64,000 nucleotides of DNA from Allgaiera indica. Its GTDB lineage: Bacteria; Pseudomonadota; Alphaproteobacteria; Rhodobacterales; Rhodobacteraceae. The stretch covers positions 62,001-126,000 of the forward strand of contig NZ_FNOB01000004.1 in the NCBI RefSeq assembly GCF_900106675.1, given 5' to 3'. The notes beneath the pieces were generated by a model, which made no database searches, was not told the DNA's origin, and saw only the letters and a program-made list of their open reading frames with translations. Numbering within the stretch: position 1 is the first letter of the stretch; each line of letters begins with the position of its first letter. Positions 53,700 through 63,403 of the stretch are shown here, piece by piece. Made by a program: the position numbers and the translations under genes.

Positions 53700-54392
53700 C
53701 TAGCCGTATTTCTTCCAGATCGCGCCGTCGCCCAGCCCGTCCACAAAGGCGGCATGGGCGGCGGCTTCTTCTTGGCTGATACGTCCCGGCAGGGGGGTGG
53801 GCCGCGGGCGCGGGCGCCAATCGGCCGCCGGATCGCCCCCGGAACGGCCCGTGCCGCCCGACGACAGGCCGAAATCGGGCTGGCGGCCGCCGATCAGTTC
53901 CAGATAGACCTCGGCCAGGATCTCGCTGTCCAGCAGTGCGCCGTGTTTCTCGCGCATCGAATTGTCGATGCCGAAGCGGCGGCAAAGCGCATCCAGCGAA
54001 GCCGGCGAGCCGGGAAAGCGCTTGCGGGCGATCGCAAGCGTGTCGATCGCCTGGCTCATCGGCAGTTGCGGCAGGCTCAGGCGGCGCAGTTCCGAATTCA
54101 GGAAGGGCACGTCGAAGCCCGCGTTGTGGATCACCAGCTTGGCCTCGCCCACGAAATCCAGGAAGGCCTGGGCGATCTCTGCGAAGACCGGCTTGTCGGA
54201 CAGGAATTCGCGGCTTAGCCCATGCACCTGAAAGGCCCCGTCGGGCATGTCGCGCTCGGGGTTGATATATTGATGATAGGTGCGCCCGGTGGGCAGATGG
54301 TTGAACAGCTCTACCGCGCCGATTTCGACGATGCGGTCGTCGAGTTCATGCTTGAAGCCGGTGGTTTCGGTGTCGAGGACGATTTCACGCAT
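53700..54392 (-). CDS. dnaQ: DNA polymerase III epsilon subunit
   Basis: A 230-residue 3'-5' proofreading exonuclease. Exo I has Asp7 and Glu9 in REIVLDTETTGF, Exo II is HNAGFDVPFLN, and Exo III has His and Asp in REKHGALLDSEILAEVYLEL. The C-terminal region binds the polymerase alpha subunit. It is the last of the reverse operon maf-aroE-coaE-dnaQ; coaE overlaps it by 8 bp. This cluster next to the origin is typical of alphaproteobacteria. Confidence 0.97.
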   Translation of the reverse strand: MREIVLDTETTGFKHELDDRIVEIGAVELFNHLPTGRTYHQYINPERDMPDGAFQVHGLSREFLSDKPVFAEIAQAFLDFVGEAKLVIHNAGFDVPFLNSELRRLSLPQLPMSQAIDTLAIARKRFPGSPASLDALCRRFGIDNSMREKHGALLDSEILAEVYLELIGGRQPDFGLSSGGTGRSGGDPAADWRPRPRPTPLPGRISQEEAAAHAAFVDGLGDGAIWKKYG

Positions 54393-54990
54393 GTCGTTGG
54401 GCCCTGATGTCGTTGATCAGGTCTTGCACGGCGGCGCGGGTGGGCTCAAGCCCCAGGGTTTCGATCACCCAGGTGGCGCGGGCGCGCTTTTCCGCGTCGG
54501 GCATCTGTCGGGCCAGAATCGTCTCGAACTGGGCCGAAGTCATGCCCGGACGGGACAGCACACGCTTGCGCTGGACCTCGGGCGGGACGCTGACGACCAG
54601 GGTGCCGTCCATCTGCGCGTCGCCGCCGGTCTCGAACAGCAGCGGGATGTCCAGAACAACCAGTTCGGCACCGCGCCGGGCGGCGTTTTCGATGAATTCG
54701 GCGCGGTCGGCGGCGACCAGCGGGTGAACGGCGGCCTCGATCCGGCGCAAAGCGGTGGCGTCGGCGGCGATCCAGCCCTTCAGCGCGGCGCGGCTGACGC
54801 CCGTTTCGCCCACGGCGGCCGGATAAAGCGCCGCGATGGCGCGGGCGCCGGGTTGGCCGGGGGCATAAAGGCGGTGGACGGCGGCGTCGGCATCCCAGAC
54901 CGGTATGCCGGCTTCGCGAAAAAAGCCCGCGGTGGTGGATTTTCCCATTCCGATAGAGCCGGTCAAGCCAAGAAGGAAGGGCCAGCTCAT
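54385..54990 (-). CDS. coaE: Dephospho-CoA kinase
   Basis: A 201-residue P-loop kinase that makes the last step of coenzyme A synthesis. Walker A is GLTGSIGMGKSTTAGFF; VVLDIPLLFETGGD and the lid region VQRKRVLSRPGMT are typical. Start at 54990 (MSWPFLLGL) overlaps the aroE stop by 4 bp, and the stop overlaps dnaQ by 8 bp. Confidence 0.95.
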   Translation of the reverse strand: MSWPFLLGLTGSIGMGKSTTAGFFREAGIPVWDADAAVHRLYAPGQPGARAIAALYPAAVGETGVSRAALKGWIAADATALRRIEAAVHPLVAADRAEFIENAARRGAELVVLDIPLLFETGGDAQMDGTLVVSVPPEVQRKRVLSRPGMTSAQFETILARQMPDAEKRARATWVIETLGLEPTRAAVQDLINDIRAQRHA

Positions 54991-55826
54991 GCGCCCAGCA
55001 CGGCCTGGCGGGTTGCCTCGTCGACCTCTGGCCGGGCGCCGAACCAACGCTCGAACCCCGGCGCGGCCTGATGCAGCAACATGCCCAGCCCGTCGACGGT
55101 GGTGGCGCCGATCCGCGCGGCCTCTTCCAGGAAATCGGTGCGCAACGGGGTATAGACCAGATCGCTGACCACCGCCTTGGGGCTAAGATCGGTCAACGGC
55201 ACCTTGAAGGCGGGCTTGCCGGTCATGCCCAGCGACGTGGTGTTCACCACTGTCACGCAATCTTCCAGCATCGCGCCGGCCTGCACCCATTCATGTACCA
55301 TGACCTTGGCGCCGAAATCGGAACGCAGCGCCTCGGCCCGGGCGCGGGTGCGGTTGGCGACGCGGATTTCCGGCGCGCCCATCTCGATCAGCGCGGCGAT
55401 CACCGCCCGTGCGGCCCCGCCGGCGCCCAGCACCGCGGCCGGGCCCGAGGCGGGCGCCCACATGGGCGCGTTCTGGCGCAGATTGGCGATGAAGCCAGAG
55501 CCATCGGTGTTGTCGGCGTGGATCTTGCCGTCCTGGCGAAAGATCAGCGTGTTCGCTGCCCCGATCAAGGCCGCCCGGTCGGTGACGATATCGGCCAGCT
55601 TCAGCACGCTTTCCTTGTGAGGGATGGTGACGTTCAGCCCGACAAAACCCAGCTTGGGCAGGCATTGCAGCGCCTCGGCCAGATCGGCCTGGGCGATGTC
55701 CATCGGGATATAGGCGCCCTTCAGCCCGTAGCGACGCAGCCAGTAGCCATGCAGCAGCGGCGAACGGCTGTGCGCGACGGGAGAACCGATAACCCCGGCC
55801 AGAGGGATACGCTCACCCTCTGTCAT
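54987..55826 (-). CDS. aroE: Shikimate dehydrogenase
   Basis: A 279-residue NADPH-dependent enzyme of chorismate synthesis. Substrate site: GSPVAHSRSPLLHGYWL, and catalytic Lys in NVTIPHKESVL, Asp in HADNTDGSGF. NADP loop: VLGAGGAARAVIAAL; NRTRARAEAL binds the 2'-phosphate. Start at 55826 (MTEGERIPLAG) overlaps the maf stop by 4 bp. Confidence 0.95.
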   Translation of the reverse strand: MTEGERIPLAGVIGSPVAHSRSPLLHGYWLRRYGLKGAYIPMDIAQADLAEALQCLPKLGFVGLNVTIPHKESVLKLADIVTDRAALIGAANTLIFRQDGKIHADNTDGSGFIANLRQNAPMWAPASGPAAVLGAGGAARAVIAALIEMGAPEIRVANRTRARAEALRSDFGAKVMVHEWVQAGAMLEDCVTVVNTTSLGMTGKPAFKVPLTDLSPKAVVSDLVYTPLRTDFLEEAARIGATTVDGLGMLLHQAAPGFERWFGARPEVDEATRQAVLGA

Positions 55827-56419
55827 GCAGCGATCGCCCCTCTTTGGCCGAGATATCCCAGCAGTTCGATCAACGGCAGACCGAGGACGTTGAAGTAATC
55901 GCCCTCGATGCGCGAAAAGAGCCGCACCCCCTCTTCCTCCAACTTGTAGGCCCCGACGGCGGCCCCGATTCCGGGCCAGTTGCGGGCCAGATACTCTTCG
56001 AGATAGGCGTCGGAGAAGTCGCGCATGACCAGCCGCACCACGCCCACATGCCGCCACACCGGCCGGCCGGATTCATATAGCACGGCCGCCGAGAGAAGCG
56101 CATGACGCTGTCCGCGAAGAGCGCGCAACTGTGCCCGCGCTGCATCAAGATCGTGGGGTTTCGACAACACCTTGCCATCGAAGTCGAGCACCTGATCGCA
56201 GCCCATGACAAGGGCATCGGGGAACTTGTCGGATCCCTTGCGCGCTTTCATTTCGGCCAAGGTATCAGCGATGTCGCGCGGTTTGGCGGCCTCGGCTGTC
56301 ATTGTATCACGGATCGCCTGTTCGTCGATCCGGACGGGTGCCACGCGAACGGGAACGGCCGCGTCGCGCAGGAGGCGGGCGCGGATTTCCGAGCCGGAGG
56401 CCAGCACGATATCTGTCAT
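55823..56419 (-). CDS. maf: Maf family nucleotide pyrophosphatase
   Basis: A 198-residue nucleoside-triphosphate pyrophosphatase that probably removes modified or non-canonical nucleotides. VLASGSEIRARLL, the metal site VMGCDQVLDFDGKVLSKP and IEGDYFNVLGLPLIEL are family motifs. Start at 56419 (MTDIVLAS) is the homologous one; the extra 36 residues of the longer frame run into the putative origin and look noncoding. First gene of the reverse operon that faces away from the origin. Confidence 0.93.
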   Translation of the reverse strand: MTDIVLASGSEIRARLLRDAAVPVRVAPVRIDEQAIRDTMTAEAAKPRDIADTLAEMKARKGSDKFPDALVMGCDQVLDFDGKVLSKPHDLDAARAQLRALRGQRHALLSAAVLYESGRPVWRHVGVVRLVMRDFSDAYLEEYLARNWPGIGAAVGAYKLEEEGVRLFSRIEGDYFNVLGLPLIELLGYLGQRGAIAA

Positions 56420-56862
56420 GAGCGCTTCATGGGGTAAGCCTGTGGATGAGACGCCCGGAAGGCGGGGGGCCAAAACGGTCCTGGCGGGGCACAGCGATGT
56501 TGTCCGGCCTCGCGCAGCCGTTGTCAAGAATCCGCGACCGACTTATCCACCCGTGCATAGCGGAGAACGGCGGTTGGGGGTTACTGGGCCTGTGCAATTT
56601 CAGCGTCTTTTTATGCACACCAAGATAACCATATAAATATCTATCAAAGTATTGAATATAAACACTATATTATGGATCGCACGAGGCGTTTGGAAGCTTT
56701 TCCAACACTTATCCACAGGGTTTCTTCTGTGGGTGGATCGGTGGGTTGCCCGCCAAATCCCGTTGTCCACTGGCCCTATAACAACAACATCCTTTATCTA
56801 TTCTTTATTAGTTTATTAGAAGTAGCACGGCCCGACGCTGTGGAAGACGAAGGAAGCAGACC
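56420..56862. other. Putative chromosomal replication origin (oriC)
   Basis: A 443-bp gap, AT-rich in its right half, between divergent maf and hemJ. DnaA boxes: TTATCCACA (56709-56717, perfect), TTATGCACA (56611-56619), TTATCCACC (56543-56551), and reverse TGTGGATGA (56441-56449). AT-rich stretches at about 56620-56685 and 56777-56825 could be the unwinding element. parA/parB and two parS sites lie within 8 kb. Together these make an origin likely, not proven. Confidence 0.78.
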
Positions 56863-57339
56863 ATGATCGAAGCTGCGCAGAATTTTCTGAGCATCTGGTA
56901 TCCGTGGATCAAGGCGCTGCATGTTGTTGCGGTGATCGCCTGGATGGCGGGGATCTTCTATCTGCCACGTCTCTTCGTGTATCACGTCGAGGGCTATCGA
57001 AAGCGGGGCGTGGTGGCCGGATCAGAGATGGACCTGCTGTTTCAGCATCAGGAACGTTTGCTGATGCGGGCGATCATGAACCCGGCGATGATCGCGACCT
57101 GGTTGTTCGGGCTGTGCCTGGTGTTCACGCCGGGGATCGTCGACTGGAGCCAGGTATGGCCGTGGACCAAGGCGGCCGGGGTGATCGCGATGACTTGGTA
57201 TCACTACTGGCTCAACCGTCGGCGCGGGGATTTCGTTGCCGGGGCCAATCGGGTCACCGGGCGGCAGTACCGGATGATGAACGAGGTGCCGACGCTGCTG
57301 TTGCTGGTGATCGTTTTCTCGGTCGTGGTGAAGTTCTAG
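56863..57339 (+). CDS. hemJ: Protoporphyrinogen oxidase HemJ
   Basis: A 158-residue inner-membrane protein with about four helices. WIKALHVVAVIAWMAGIFYL contains the family His, and LLMRAIMNPAMIATWLFG and YHYWLNRRRGDF are conserved. HemJ converts protoporphyrinogen IX to protoporphyrin IX, just before the ferrochelatase HemH encoded at 11966. It is the first gene to the right of the putative origin. In Caulobacter the origin neighbour is hemE, also a haem gene. Confidence 0.92.
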   Translation: MIEAAQNFLSIWYPWIKALHVVAVIAWMAGIFYLPRLFVYHVEGYRKRGVVAGSEMDLLFQHQERLLMRAIMNPAMIATWLFGLCLVFTPGIVDWSQVWPWTKAAGVIAMTWYHYWLNRRRGDFVAGANRVTGRQYRMMNEVPTLLLLVIVFSVVVKF

Positions 57340-57507
57340 AACTTTGCGCCGCGTGGCGCCGGCGAACGTGGGATGCTGGCCGTCGTTGACTTTTGGGTGA
57401 CAAGGGGCTATCGGGCTTCTCTACGGGGCCGTCCGGTCGCGGGTAATTCCCATTCATAGACGCAACCGCCGCCCAAGGGCGCTGGCGCCATTTTCGTGTG
57501 AGGTCCG

Positions 57508-58779
57508 ATGACCGAAGAACGTTTGAACCTTTCCGACCTGAAGGCGCAAAGCCCGGCCGATCTTCTGGCGATGGCGGAAGAGCTGGATATCGAGAACGCC
57601 CCGTCGATGCGCAAGGGCGAGATGATGTTCTCGATCCTGAAGGAGCGTGCCGAAGAGGGTTGGGAAATCGGCGGTGACGGGGTGCTTGAGGTGCTGCAGG
57701 ATGGTTTCGGCTTTCTGCGTTCGCCCGAAGCGAACTATCTGCCCGGCCCGGACGACATTTATGTGTCGCCGGACATGATCCGCCAGTTCAGCCTGCGCAC
57801 CGGCGACACGATCGAAGGCGTGATGCAGGCCCCGCGCGAGAACGAGCGGTATTTCGCGATCACCAAGGTGACGCAGATCAATTTCACCGATCCCGAGCAG
57901 GCGCGCCACAAGGTTCATTTCGACAACCTGACGCCGCTCTATCCGGACGAGCGGCTGAAGATGGAGATCGAGGATCCGACGATCAAGGATCGCTCGGCCC
58001 GGATCATCGATCTGGTCTCTCCGATTGGGAAAGGGCAGCGGGCGCTGATCGTGGCGCCGCCGCGAACTGGTAAGACGGTGCTGTTGCAAAACATCGCGCG
58101 GTCGATCGAGGTGAATCACCCGGAATGCTATTTGATCGTGCTGCTGATCGATGAGCGGCCCGAGGAAGTCACCGACATGCAGCGCAGCGTGAAGGGGGAA
58201 GTTGTCTCTTCGACGTTCGACGAGCCGGCGACGCGCCATGTGGCGGTGGCCGAGATGGTGATCGAGAAGGCTAAGCGGCTGGTCGAGCACAAGCGCGACG
58301 TGGTGATCTTGCTGGATTCGATCACCCGTCTGGGGCGGGCGTTCAACACGGTGGTTCCAAGTTCGGGCAAGGTGCTGACGGGCGGTGTGGATGCGAATGC
58401 GCTGCAGCGGCCGAAGCGGTTCTTTGGCGCGGCGCGGAATATCGAGGAAGGCGGTAGCCTGACCATCATCGCAACCGCGCTGATCGATACCGGCAGCCGC
58501 ATGGATGAGGTGATCTTCGAGGAATTCAAGGGCACCGGCAACAGCGAGATCGTGCTTGACCGCAAGGTTGCCGACAAGCGCGTGTTCCCGGCGATGGATA
58601 TCCTGAAATCGGGCACCCGGAAGGAAGATCTTCTGGTCGACAAGGCGGATCTGCAGAAGACATATGTCCTGCGGCGGATCCTGAACCCGATGGGCACGAC
58701 GGATGCGATCGAGTTCCTGCTGTCGAAGCTGAAGCAGACCAAGACGAACGGCGAGTTCTTTGACTCGATGAACACATGA
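57508..58779 (+). CDS. rho: Transcription termination factor Rho
   Basis: A 423-residue hexameric RNA helicase. Rho N-terminal and RNA-binding domains (about 1-130, including [21 protein letters not shown]), Walker A at about 184-191 (PPRTGKTV), and the loops [44 protein letters not shown]. The 168-bp leader before it has no gene and may hold autoregulatory sites. It starts the run rho-mnmE-mnmG-rsmG-parAB. Confidence 0.98.
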   Translation: MTEERLNLSDLKAQSPADLLAMAEELDIENAPSMRKGEMMFSILKERAEEGWEIGGDGVLEVLQDGFGFLRSPEANYLPGPDDIYVSPDMIRQFSLRTGDTIEGVMQAPRENERYFAITKVTQINFTDPEQARHKVHFDNLTPLYPDERLKMEIEDPTIKDRSARIIDLVSPIGKGQRALIVAPPRTGKTVLLQNIARSIEVNHPECYLIVLLIDERPEEVTDMQRSVKGEVVSSTFDEPATRHVAVAEMVIEKAKRLVEHKRDVVILLDSITRLGRAFNTVVPSSGKVLTGGVDANALQRPKRFFGAARNIEEGGSLTIIATALIDTGSRMDEVIFEEFKGTGNSEIVLDRKVADKRVFPAMDILKSGTRKEDLLVDKADLQKTYVLRRILNPMGTTDAIEFLLSKLKQTKTNGEFFDSMNT

Positions 58780-58808
58780 TCTTTATTCAAGGTCAATAGG
58801 TTAGAGAG

Positions 58809-60101
58809 ATGGAGACGATCTGTGCCCTGGCCTCTGCCCGCGGCAAGGCGGGGGTGGCGGTGGTACGATTGTCCGGCCCGCTCGCATGGGAAGCAGTCGC
58901 GGATCTGTGTGCGGGCGCGGCGTTGCCGCCGGTGCGGCACGCGGGGTTGCGGCGGCTGTTTCGGGATGGCGAGGTGCTGGACGAAGCGCTGGTGCTGATC
59001 TTCGAAGCCGGGCACAGTTTCACGGGCGAAGCAGTTGCCGAACTGCATCTGCATGGGGCCACGGCAACTGTGCGGGCCGTGCTGCGGGCGCTGACCGCGC
59101 GCGAAGGTGTTCGTCTGGCCGAACCTGGAGAATTCACTCGCCGGGCACTGGAAAATGGACGTCTGGACCTGGCGCAGGTCGAAGGGCTTGCCGATCTGAT
59201 CGAGGCCGAGACCGAAGCCCAGCGACGGCAGGCGTTGCGGGTGTTGTCCGGGGCGGTGGGTGCGCGGGCCGAACGCTGGCGCGCGCAGCTGATCCGCGCC
59301 GCGGCGCTGATCGAGGCAACGATCGATTTCGCCGATGAAGAGGTTCCGACAGATGTGTCGCCCGAGGTCCTGACGCTGATTGACGCGGTGCTGGAGGAAT
59401 TGCGACAGGTCGCGGCCGGCGCGAGCGTGTCCGAGCGGATCCGAGATGGATTCGAGGTGGCGATCGTTGGACTGCCGAACGCCGGCAAGTCGACTTTGCT
59501 GAATTACCTGGCCGGGCGGGAGGCAGCGTTGACTTCGGAATACGCCGGGACGACGCGCGACGTGATCGAAGTGCGGATGGAGCTGGACGGTCTGCCGGTG
59601 ACGCTGCTGGATACCGCGGGGCTGAGAGAGACCGTCGACGAGGTCGAGGAGATGGGGGTTTCACGGGCGATTGAACGCGCGCGGCAGGCGGATTTGCGGG
59701 TCTTCCTGCGGGTGGATGGTGCGTTGCCTCGGGATCTTCGGCCGCTAGGCGAAGATCTGGTGGTGGAAGGCAAGGCCGATCTGGGCGTTGGGGATGGCTT
59801 GCGGGTATCGGGGAAGACAGGCGCAGGGGCCGGAGAATTGGTGGCGCGGATCACCGAGATCCTGGAAACGCGATCCAGAGGTGCCGCCGTGATCACGCGG
59901 GAGCGGCATCGGTTGGCGGTGGAACGGGCGATCGGGGCTATGGAATCGGCGCGATCTGAGGTATTGAGCGGGGCAGATCGAACGGAACTGGCCGCCGAAA
60001 ACCTTCGCCGAGCGGTTCGTTCGCTTGATTCACTGGTCGGTCGCGTGGATGTCGAGGATTTGCTCGATGAGATCTTTGCGAGCTTTTGCATCGGGAAATA
60101 G
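58809..60101 (+). CDS. mnmE: tRNA modification GTPase MnmE
   Basis: A 430-residue GTPase that, with MnmG, makes (c)mnm5U34 in tRNA. N-terminal [20 protein letters not shown] binds folate; G1 is GLPNAGKST (221-229), G3 DTAGL, and the C-terminal FCIGK carries the catalytic Cys. It has a GAGAG site close to the ATG. Its stop lies 2 bp before the proposed mnmG start. Partner MnmD is encoded at 6758. Confidence 0.97.
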   Translation: METICALASARGKAGVAVVRLSGPLAWEAVADLCAGAALPPVRHAGLRRLFRDGEVLDEALVLIFEAGHSFTGEAVAELHLHGATATVRAVLRALTAREGVRLAEPGEFTRRALENGRLDLAQVEGLADLIEAETEAQRRQALRVLSGAVGARAERWRAQLIRAAALIEATIDFADEEVPTDVSPEVLTLIDAVLEELRQVAAGASVSERIRDGFEVAIVGLPNAGKSTLLNYLAGREAALTSEYAGTTRDVIEVRMELDGLPVTLLDTAGLRETVDEVEEMGVSRAIERARQADLRVFLRVDGALPRDLRPLGEDLVVEGKADLGVGDGLRVSGKTGAGAGELVARITEILETRSRGAAVITRERHRLAVERAIGAMESARSEVLSGADRTELAAENLRRAVRSLDSLVGRVDVEDLLDEIFASFCIGK

Positions 60102-60103
60102 GG

Positions 60104-61972
60104 GTGTTTCACGTGAAACATTTTGACGTCGTGGTGATCGGAGGAGGGCATGCGGGCGCCGAAGCAGCCCATGCCGCGGCGCGTCTGGGTGCGCAGACCG
60201 CGCTGATCACGCTGCGGCGGACGGATCTGGGTGTGATGTCGTGCAACCCGGCGATAGGCGGGCTGGGCAAGGGGCATCTCGTCCGCGAGATTGATGCCTT
60301 GGACGGCGTCATGGGTCGGGTCGCGGATTACGCGGGGATCCAGTTTCGGCTGTTGAATCGCCGCAAGGGCCCGGCTGTGCAGGGGCCGCGGGCGCAGGCG
60401 GATCGTCGGCGCTATCGCGAGGCGATGCAGGCAGAGACCGCCGCGCGCGAAGGGCTTTATGTGATCGAGGGGGAGGCTGCGGACCTTCTGACCAAGTACG
60501 ATCGAATCTGTGGCGTCGTGCTGGCCGACGGTAGCGAGATCCTTAGCCCGGCGGTGGTGCTGACCACGGGTACTTTCCTTCGCGGCGTGATCCATATCGG
60601 TGACGAGCGCCGCCTCGGCGGACGCATGGGTGACAAGCCCTCGGTCAAGCTGGCCGAGCGGATCGAGGGGCTTGGTCTGCCGCTCGGACGATTGAAAACC
60701 GGCACACCACCGCGGCTTGATGGACGGACGATCGATTGGGGGCGCCTAGAGGCGCAGCCAGGGGACGATGACCCGGTAGTGTTCTCCTTCCTCAATCAGA
60801 GTCCGGTCGCGCGGCAGGTCAGCTGCGGGATCACCCACACGAACGCACGCACGCATGATATCATCCGCGAAAACCTCGGACGGTCGGCGATGTATGGCGG
60901 TCATATCGAAGGAATTGGTCCACGCTATTGCCCTTCGATCGAGGACAAGGTGGTGCGTTTCTCTGATAAGGAATCGCACCAGATCTTCCTGGAACCGGAA
61001 GGACTTGACGATTCGACGGTTTATCCCAATGGGATCTCGACCTCGCTGCCCGTGGATGTGCAGGAATCCTATGTCCGTTCGATCGTCGGGTTGGAAGCGG
61101 TGAAGATCCTGCAGCCTGGCTATGCGATCGAATATGATTATGTCGATCCCCGGGCCTTGCACGATACGCTTGAATTGCGTGACCTACCCGGGCTGTACTT
61201 GGCCGGGCAGATCAATGGCACGACCGGCTATGAAGAGGCGGCGGCGCAGGGGTTGGTGGCTGGACTTAACGCGGCGCTTATGGGGCAGGGGCGAGGACCC
61301 GCGATATTTGGCCGCTCGGATAGCTATATCGGGGTGATGGTGGATGATCTGGTTACCCGTGGGGTGACCGAACCCTATCGGATGTTCACCTCGCGCTCCG
61401 AATATCGCCTGTCGTTGCGCGCCGATAACGCGGACCAGCGGCTGACACCGTTGGGGCAGCGGCTTGGTTGCGTCGGGCCGGGCAGGGCGCGAGCGTTTGG
61501 CGAAAAGATGGAAGGTCTTGCTGCCGGGAAGGCGCTGCTGCAAGGCACCAGCTTCACCCCGCGTCAGATGGCGGCGCTGGGTGTGAAGATCAATCCCGAT
61601 GGGCGCCGACGGTCGGCTTTCGATCTGCTGTCCTTCCCGGATGTCGGATTTGAACAGCTGCTGCAGGCCGATACTGGGCTGGACAGGATCGATCCGGAAC
61701 ACCGGGTACAATTGGCCCGCGATGCCCTGTATGCACAATATATTGCGCGACAGAGCGAGGATGTGCAGGCGCTGCGCCGCGATGAAAGCCAGGTGATTCC
61801 CGATGGCTTTGCCTACGACGCACTACCTGGCCTGTCGAACGAGTTGCGCGCCAAGCTTGCGCGAGTGCGGCCGCGGACCCTTGCCCAGGCGGGCAGGGTC
61901 GAGGGGGTAACGCCCGCGGCACTCACCTTGATTCTCGCGAAACTGCGACAGGCAGAGCGGCGCTCGGCATGA
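60104..61972 (+). CDS. mnmG: tRNA modification FAD enzyme MnmG (GidA)
   Basis: A 622-residue FAD protein, partner of Mnm[21 protein letters not shown] is the FAD loop, and [20 protein letters not shown] and [19 protein letters not shown] are signatures. I use the GTG at 60104 (VFHVKHFDV), which starts 2 bp after the mnmE stop. TTG (60086) or GTG (60113) are alternatives. The six first codons are made of a parS site, so the N-terminus is constrained by two functions. Overlaps rsmG by 4 bp. Confidence 0.95.
   Translation: MFHVKHFDVVVIGGGHAGAEAAHAAARLGAQTALITLRRTDLGVMSCNPAIGGLGKGHLVREIDALDGVMGRVADYAGIQFRLLNRRKGPAVQGPRAQADRRRYREAMQAETAAREGLYVIEGEAADLLTKYDRICGVVLADGSEILSPAVVLTTGTFLRGVIHIGDERRLGGRMGDKPSVKLAERIEGLGLPLGRLKTGTPPRLDGRTIDWGRLEAQPGDDDPVVFSFLNQSPVARQVSCGITHTNARTHDIIRENLGRSAMYGGHIEGIGPRYCPSIEDKVVRFSDKESHQIFLEPEGLDDSTVYPNGISTSLPVDVQESYVRSIVGLEAVKILQPGYAIEYDYVDPRALHDTLELRDLPGLYLAGQINGTTGYEEAAAQGLVAGLNAALMGQGRGPAIFGRSDSYIGVMVDDLVTRGVTEPYRMFTSRSEYRLSLRADNADQRLTPLGQRLGCVGPGRARAFGEKMEGLAAGKALLQGTSFTPRQMAALGVKINPDGRRRSAFDLLSFPDVGFEQLLQADTGLDRIDPEHRVQLARDALYAQYIARQSEDVQALRRDESQVIPDGFAYDALPGLSNELRAKLARVRPRTLAQAGRVEGVTPAALTLILAKLRQAERRSA
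60105..60120. promoter_or_regulatory. parS centromere site 1
   Basis: TGTTTCACGTGAAACA, a perfect 16-bp parS palindrome, lies at the mnmE/mnmG junction and inside the first codons of mnmG. ParB should bind it and spread; parA and parB are 2.5-3.3 kb away. Confidence 0.97.
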
Positions 61973-62595
61973 TCGAAGGGGCCGAGGCCTTCGGGGCCGC
62001 CTATGATGTTTCACGTGAAACACTGGACCGCCTGCAGGACTATGCTGCGTTGTTGGAAAAGTGGAATCCGAAGATCAATCTGGTTTCGAAGTCGACGATC
62101 GACGCGCTTTGGGCCCGGCATATGCTTGATTCTGCGCAATTGTTTGACCGGCGCCCCGCGGGCGCCGCGCATTGGGCCGATCTGGGCAGCGGCGGTGGCT
62201 TTCCTGGCCTAGTGCTGGCGATCTTGGCGCACGAGGCCGCGCCCGATCTGCGCTTCACCTTGGTCGAAAGCGATCAGCGCAAGGCGACCTTTCTGCGCAC
62301 CGTCGCGGCCGAGACCGGGATCTCTGCCAATGTGGTTTCCGAGCGGATCGAATCACTTGCACCCCTAGGCGCGGACGTACTGACCGCACGGGCCCTGGCG
62401 CCCCTGCCGCGCCTTTTGGGCTATGCCGCGCGGCATCTGGTACCCGGTGGGCGCGCGCTGTTTCCAAAAGGCGTCAGCTACATGGCCGAGATTGACGACT
62501 CACTTGCGTCCTGGCGCTTCGACGTTCAGAAAATCCCCAGCCGGACCGATCCTGCCTCGGTCATCCTCAGCATCGGAGGCATCACGCATGTCTGA
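61969..62595 (+). CDS. rsmG: 16S rRNA (guanine-N7) methyltransferase RsmG
   Basis: A 208-residue SAM enzyme that methylates G527 of 16S rRNA. The SAM site is [17 protein letters not shown], with [17 protein letters not shown] and [15 protein letters not shown] as family motifs. The start overlaps the mnmG stop (ATGA), and the stop overlaps parA by 8 bp. A parS site lies in codons about 13-18. Loss of RsmG gives streptomycin resistance in other bacteria. Confidence 0.95.
   Translation: MIEGAEAFGAAYDVSRETLDRLQDYAALLEKWNPKINLVSKSTIDALWARHMLDSAQLFDRRPAGAAHWADLGSGGGFPGLVLAILAHEAAPDLRFTLVESDQRKATFLRTVAAETGISANVVSERIESLAPLGADVLTARALAPLPRLLGYAARHLVPGGRALFPKGVSYMAEIDDSLASWRFDVQKIPSRTDPASVILSIGGITHV
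62007..62022. promoter_or_regulatory. parS centromere site 2
   Basis: A second perfect TGTTTCACGTGAAACA, 1.9 kb from site 1, inside the rsmG coding sequence (residues VSRET). It gives ParB a cluster of binding sites near the putative origin. Confidence 0.97.
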
Positions 62596-63394
62596 CCCGA
62601 CCCGACCCCCGGGGCCACGCATCCTGGCGATCGCCAATCAGAAGGGCGGTGTCGGCAAGACGACGACCGCCATCAACCTTGCCGCCGCGCTGGCAGAGGA
62701 AGGCAAGCGCGTTCTGCTGGTAGATCTTGATCCGCAGGGCAATGCCTCCACCGGTTTCGGCGTGGATTCCGACAAGCGCAAGATGACAACCTATGATCTG
62801 TTGATCGACGATGCCGCGCTGGAAGAGGTGATCATTCCCACCTCGGTCCAGAACGTCTATCTTTGCCCGGCGACGACAGATCTCAGTTCGGCCGATATCG
62901 AACTGGTCGCCAACGAAAAGCGCATATTCCTGCTGCATGATTCGCTGCGCCAGCCGGCGATCGACGCTTTCGCCTTCGACTATGTCCTGATCGATTGCCC
63001 GCCATCGTTGTCATTGCTTACAGTCAACGCGATGGTCGCGGCCCATGCCGTCCTAGTTCCGCTGCAGAGTGAATTCTTCGCGCTGGAAGGCCTTTCCCAG
63101 CTGATGCTGACGATCCGCGAGGTCCGCCAGGCCGCCAACCCGGACCTGCGGATTGAAGGCGTGCTTCTGACCATGTATGACGGCCGCAACAACCTGTCCC
63201 AGCAGGTCGAGGCCGATGCGCGCGACAACCTGGGCGATCTGGTGTTTCGCACCATCGTTCCCCGCAATGTGCGCGTCAGCGAGGCGCCCTCCTTCGCGCT
63301 TCCGGTGCTGGCCTATGATCCCAGCTCGCGCGGAAGCGAGGCCTATCGGGCGTTGGCCCGCGAATTGCTCGGCCGTCACGGCCGCGCGGCATAG
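62588..63394 (+). CDS. parA: Chromosome partitioning ATPase ParA
   Basis: A 268-residue Walker-type ATPase that moves ParB-parS complexes to the new pole. The deviant Walker A is QKGGVGKTT (18-26), [15 protein letters not shown] Walker A', and [15 protein letters not shown] Walker B. Start at 62588 (MSDPTRPPG), 8 bp inside rsmG; the longer frame is an rsmG shadow. parB starts 9 bp later, with GGAGA before it. Confidence 0.97.
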   Translation: MSDPTRPPGPRILAIANQKGGVGKTTTAINLAAALAEEGKRVLLVDLDPQGNASTGFGVDSDKRKMTTYDLLIDDAALEEVIIPTSVQNVYLCPATTDLSSADIELVANEKRIFLLHDSLRQPAIDAFAFDYVLIDCPPSLSLLTVNAMVAAHAVLVPLQSEFFALEGLSQLMLTIREVRQAANPDLRIEGVLLTMYDGRNNLSQQVEADARDNLGDLVFRTIVPRNVRVSEAPSFALPVLAYDPSSRGSEAYRALARELLGRHGRAA

Positions 63395-63403
63395 GAGACC
63401 GAG

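Noticed and set aside
56427-56628. Short frames within the putative origin
   Set aside because: No ribosome-binding site, no family motif, and they overlap DnaA boxes.
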